A stretch of DNA of 8,120 nt. Source: an uncultured Burkholderiales bacterium. GTDB lineage: Bacteria; Pseudomonadota; Gammaproteobacteria; Burkholderiales; Burkholderiaceae. The position numbers and the translations under genes were made by a program. Location of the stretch: assembly GCA_946480465.1 (NCBI GenBank), contig CAMLJY010000152.1, forward strand, positions 1 through 8,120, given 5' to 3'. Position 1 is the stretch's first letter; each line of letters opens with the position of its first letter. Positions 5,624 to 8,120 of this stretch are shown piece after piece. The notes under the pieces were generated by a model that was given only the letters and a program-made list of their open reading frames with translations, made no database searches and was not told the DNA's origin.

Positions 5624-6791
5624 AGAAGCCCCGCCCCCGCCGCCCCGGCGCTTTGCGCTCTGGGACCTCGGCTTCCGGCCGTTCTACCTGCTGGCCAGCC
5701 TGTTCGCCGCCCTCTCGGTCGGCCTGTGGGCACTGCAGTTCACCGGCCTGCTCGGCCACGCCTACCTGCGCGGCGCGCTGTGGCATGCGCACGAGATGGT
5801 GTTCGGCTTCACGCTCGCGGTGGTGGTGGGCTTCCTGTTCACCGCCGGCCGCAACTGGAGCAACCTGCCCACGCCCACCGGCCTGCCGCTGGCCGCACTG
5901 GCGGCGCTGTGGCTCGCCGCCCGCGTGCTGGTGCTGACCCCCTGGGGCTGGGCAGCGGCGGCGGCGAACGTGGCCTTTCCGCTGGCGGCCGCGGCCGCGC
6001 TGGCGATTCCCTTCCTGCGCGCCAAGGTGCGGCGCAACTACTTCTTCGTCGGCCTGCTGGCGCTGCTCGCGGTGGCGGCGGGCTTCATCCACGCCGGCCA
6101 GCTGGGGCTGGCCGCGCCACCGGCCTGGGCCGGCATCCAGCTGGCGCTGGACGTCATGCTCTTCATCGTCGCGGTGATGGCTGGCCGCGTCATTCCGATG
6201 TTCACGAACAACGGCGTGCCGGGCGCGAAGGCCACCCGCCTGCCGAAGCTGGAGCAGGCCGCGCTCGGCCTGCTGCTGGCGCTGCTGGCAGCCGATGCGC
6301 TCGGCGTGCCAGGCCTGCCGCTGGCCGCCATCGCGGCCGTGGCGGCTGCGGCGCATGCGGCGCGCTGGCTGCTGTGGCAGCCTTGGCGCACTTGGCGCGT
6401 GCCGCTGGTGTGGGTGCTGCATGCCGCCTACCTGTGGATTCCGCTGCACCTGCTGCTGCGCGCGCTGGCCACCATGGGCGCCGCCCCCGCCACGATCGCG
6501 ACCCACGCGCTGACGGTGGGAGCCATCGGCACGATGATCATCGGCATGATGACCCGCACCGCGCGCGGCCACACCGCGCGCCCGCTGCGCGCGGACGGAT
6601 TCGACACCGCGTGCTACCTGCTGGTGCTGCTGGCGGGCATGGTGCGCGTGCTGCTGCCCTGGGCCGAGCCGGCGCTGCTGATGGCGGCCATACTCGGCTC
6701 CAGCGCCCTCTGGTCGGCCGGCTTCGGCCTCTACGCACTGCGCTACGGCCCCTTCCTGACCCGCCCGCGGCTCGACGGGCGCCCCGGATGA
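5601..6791 (+). CDS. nnrS: NnrS family nitric oxide stress protein
   Basis: This is a 396-residue membrane protein with about twelve helices and every hallmark of NnrS: LGFRPFYLLAS near residue 23, WHAHEMVFGF at 61-70, GRVIPMFTNNG at 195-205, and HALTVGAIGTM at 302-312 leading to TRTARGHTARPL (H324). NnrS from Rhodobacter contains heme and copper, and NnrS proteins lessen NO stress, probably by limiting damage to iron metabolism; the exact chemistry is open. The start lies inside the preceding gene and the stop overlaps the next ATG (ATGA), so translation is probably coupled on both sides. No Shine-Dalgarno sequence precedes the ATG, which fits coupling. The gene is complete, with no sign of decay. 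Confidence 0.95.
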   Translation: MATLLAIEEAPPPPPRRFALWDLGFRPFYLLASLFAALSVGLWALQFTGLLGHAYLRGALWHAHEMVFGFTLAVVVGFLFTAGRNWSNLPTPTGLPLAALAALWLAARVLVLTPWGWAAAAANVAFPLAAAAALAIPFLRAKVRRNYFFVGLLALLAVAAGFIHAGQLGLAAPPAWAGIQLALDVMLFIVAVMAGRVIPMFTNNGVPGAKATRLPKLEQAALGLLLALLAADALGVPGLPLAAIAAVAAAAHAARWLLWQPWRTWRVPLVWVLHAAYLWIPLHLLLRALATMGAAPATIATHALTVGAIGTMIIGMMTRTARGHTARPLRADGFDTACYLLVLLAGMVRVLLPWAEPALLMAAILGSSALWSAGFGLYALRYGPFLTRPRLDGRPG

Positions 6792-7180
6792 GCATGGACT
6801 ACGCCACCGTCAAGACGATTCACCAGCTCGCCGTCGCGGTTTCGCTCGGCGGCTTCTTCGCCCGCGGCGCCGGCGCGCTGCTGGGCGCGCGCTGGGCCAC
6901 CTCGCGCGCGGCGAAGACCCTGCCGCACCTCGTCGACACGCTGCTGCTGCTGTCCGCGCTGGCCCTGGCCTGGATGCTGAAGCTGACGCCCGCCAATGCA
7001 CCCTGGCTGCTGGCCAAGATCATCGGCCTGCTGCTCTACATCGCCCTCGGGGTCGTGGCGCTGAGGCCGTCGCTCCACAAAGGCGTTAGGACGGGCGCCT
7101 GGCTGGCGGCCCTGGCGACGGCGGCGTGGATCGTGTCGGTCGCGATCACGAAGCATCCGGCCGGCTTCCTGGCGCCCTGA
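6788..7180 (+). CDS. SirB-family small membrane protein
   Basis: This 130-residue protein has four predicted membrane helices and fits the SirB (SirB2) family. It opens MDYATVKTIHQLAVAVSLGGFF, continues with the LPHLVDTLLLLSALALAW segment, and then has WLLAKIIGLLLYIALGVVALR. The family has no defined biochemical function; the name comes from a Salmonella locus. Its repeated place next to nnrS-type genes suggests a membrane role in respiration or NO stress, which is inference. The ATG at 6788 overlaps the nnrS stop as ATGA; an in-frame ATG at 6794 is also possible. It is the last gene of the operon, and its final 35 bp overlap the convergent minus-strand gene. Confidence 0.88.
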   Translation: MSMDYATVKTIHQLAVAVSLGGFFARGAGALLGARWATSRAAKTLPHLVDTLLLLSALALAWMLKLTPANAPWLLAKIIGLLLYIALGVVALRPSLHKGVRTGAWLAALATAAWIVSVAITKHPAGFLAP

Positions 7181-7871
7181 CCGGCATCTGCACCACGCGC
7201 AGGCCGGCCTGGGCCGGCTCCCACCGGTCGACCATCGGCCGCCCCGCCCGCGTGCCGCGCCGCTCCACCGGTCGCACGTCGAACACGCCCGGGTCGTCCG
7301 CGACATCCAGCAGCAGCGTCCGCACGCGGCCTTGCCACAGCGTGCCCAGCAGGCGCAGCTCGCTGGCCGTGGCCTGGCCCTGCACGCAACGCGCCAGCAG
7401 CGGCTCCAGCACCGGATCGGCCGGCACGACCGAGAGGTCGGCGGCCGCATCCACCGCCTGGCCGTTGTCGACGCGGGTGAATCGCAAGGACATCGGCAGT
7501 TCGGGCGAGAAACGCATCATCCCGGCGCGGTGGAAGCGGCCGGACAAGCCCTTGAAGCCGGTGCTGCCAGCGGCGCCGGTCAGCAGCTGCACGACCGCGG
7601 CGACGACGCCAGTGCTACCGGCGCGCGCATCTTCCTGGAACTCCACGCGCACGCCGCCGCGTTCGGGCAGCTCGCCCGGATACAGGCGCCGCAGCGACAG
7701 GCAGGTCAGCCAATAGGCGGCGGCCACGGTCGGACACGAATGGCCCGTCAGGCGCACCGCGTCCGCGTAGCTGTATTCCAACTCGCCCCCGGCCGCGCAG
7801 CCGAGCAGCTCCGCCAGCGGGTCGCGCACGCGAAGCCTGGGCACCTGGTCGAAGAATTGGGGCATTTCCAT
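7146..7871 (-). CDS. FmdE-like protein, function unknown
   Basis: This is a 241-residue soluble protein. Its N-terminal half resembles the FmdE family (named from formylmethanofuran dehydrogenase operons). ADAVRLTGHSCPTVAAAYW (H44, C46 in GHSCP) matches the family's GHxCPG metal-binding start, and a later block, VVAAVVQLLTG followed by GFKGLSGRFHRAGMMRF, matches the family's 'A-V-Q-x-x-T-G ... G-K-G-N' region. The cysteines usual in that second block appear to be replaced (STGVV, TGAAG), so the metal site may be altered. The C-terminal quarter (about 175-241) has no motif I recognise. A methanofuran role is not supported; bacteria use FmdE-like proteins in other, mostly unknown settings. ATG 7871 is used, with ATG 7865 as an alternative; neither has a clear ribosome site. 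It converges on and overlaps the SirB gene and must have its own promoter in 7872-7990, which I could not identify. Confidence 0.65.
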   Translation of the reverse strand: MEMPQFFDQVPRLRVRDPLAELLGCAAGGELEYSYADAVRLTGHSCPTVAAAYWLTCLSLRRLYPGELPERGGVRVEFQEDARAGSTGVVAAVVQLLTGAAGSTGFKGLSGRFHRAGMMRFSPELPMSLRFTRVDNGQAVDAAADLSVVPADPVLEPLLARCVQGQATASELRLLGTLWQGRVRTLLLDVADDPGVFDVRPVERRGTRAGRPMVDRWEPAQAGLRVVQMPVRAPGSRPDAS

Positions 7872-7893
7872 GGCGCCATTAGGGCAGGTCGCT

Positions 7894-7941
7894 GGGGGGA
7901 GGGGCTTGAGGAAGCGCAGAGGCGGGGTGGGTGGAGGGGGG
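7894..7941 (+). other. G-rich tract, possible G-quadruplex
   Basis: Runs of G occur at 7894-7899, 7901-7904, 7924-7927, 7929-7931 and 7936-7941. They sit 23-70 bp upstream of the FmdE-like start, on the strand that is template for that gene. The spacing would allow a two-layer quadruplex and perhaps a three-layer one with a long loop. This is a sequence-composition observation only; the neighbouring DNA is GC-rich but lacks comparable G-runs. Confidence 0.35.
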
Positions 7942-7990
7942 CTTGTGGTGACAACGCACCTGGGGTTGTGAACTTTGCGCGTTGCAGGTT

Positions 7991-8104
7991 GCGGATGACT
8001 ACCGACGCGGTCGGTTTGCCCTCGCCGTCGCCCTCGCGCTTAGCCGTCTGCGGTTGACTACCACGCGGCCGGGTCTCGCCCCGGCGGGCGACCTACTTTC
8101 TTTG
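7991..8104. repeat. Right-end copy of the dispersed repeat, inverted
   Basis: Read on the minus strand, this segment starts with AAAGAAAGTAGG, then the same block as the left end: 8061-8091 is the exact reverse complement of 13-43 (31 of 31), extending to 8049-8091 with two mismatches. Bases 8021-8041 match the reverse complement of 141-161 at 20 of 21. A second short motif (GGTAGTCATCCGC, minus strand, 7991-8003) echoes the GGTAGTCAACCGCA at 8049-8062. A 6-bp stem lies at 8076-8091. It lacks the heptamer expansion and the second and third block copies found at the left, so it is closer to a simple form of the element. No transposase is linked to it in this window. Confidence 0.85.
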
Positions 8105-8120
8105 CTGGTGCCCTCCATGT

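Noticed and set aside
7999..8118. A 40-codon minus-strand frame starting ATGGAGGGC and covering the right repeat
   Set aside because: It is almost entirely the dispersed repeat, and the left copy does not keep the frame. Small frames of this kind are common annotation artefacts of repeated DNA.
1..8120. A transposon or genomic island bounded by the inverted repeats
   Set aside because: No transposase, integrase or tRNA is present, the repeat family looks like a short dispersed element, and target duplications cannot be judged because the outer edges are at the window ends.

Overview
This is a high-GC window. Its coding sequences, spacing and gene content fit a denitrifying or NO-exposed proteobacterium. 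The closest matches I can recall are Xanthomonadaceae (Lysobacter, Luteimonas, Thermomonas type) or Burkholderiales. The Xanthomonadaceae lean rests on the short AAAGAAAGT / TCGCCCGCC dispersed repeats at both window ends and on heptamer tandem repeats, and it comes from memory, not from a search.

Layout. Positions 1-245 are non-coding and hold a dispersed repeat with internal duplications and a five-copy heptamer array. Positions 246-1118 (+) encode a CPBP-family intramembrane protease. Positions 1119-1436 are non-coding and hold a hairpin after the protease gene, a seven-copy GCACCTG array and a candidate NO- and oxygen-responsive promoter. Positions 1437-7180 (+) form one tight run: a DUF2249 protein with a cysteine-rich tail, a quinol-type nitric oxide reductase (norB/norZ), a 21-codon relic that looks like the first residues of the NO sensor NsrR, a DUF59/MIP18 metal-sulfur cluster assembly factor, an NnrS-like membrane protein, NnrS itself, and a SirB-family membrane protein. 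Downstream of norB the genes are 10 bp apart or overlap, so co-transcription is likely. Positions 7146-7871 (-) encode an FmdE-like protein that converges on, and overlaps, the SirB gene. Positions 7872-8120 are non-coding: a G-rich stretch, then an inverted copy of the left-end repeat.

How the genes may work together. qNorB reduces NO to N2O with electrons from the quinol pool. NnrS is a known heme- and copper-containing membrane protein that protects cells from NO stress. DUF59 proteins help mature Fe-S clusters, which NO destroys. The DUF2249, NnrS-like, SirB and FmdE-like proteins lack defined roles, but their position makes them candidate partners in NO removal or metal-centre repair. 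The promoter before the DUF2249 gene has a Dnr/FNR-like box centred exactly at -41.5 from the predicted start of transcription and an NsrR-like dyad over that start, while the local nsrR gene seems to have been deleted down to its first codons. The whole locus lies between inverted repeats about 8 kb apart, which is the main structural oddity.
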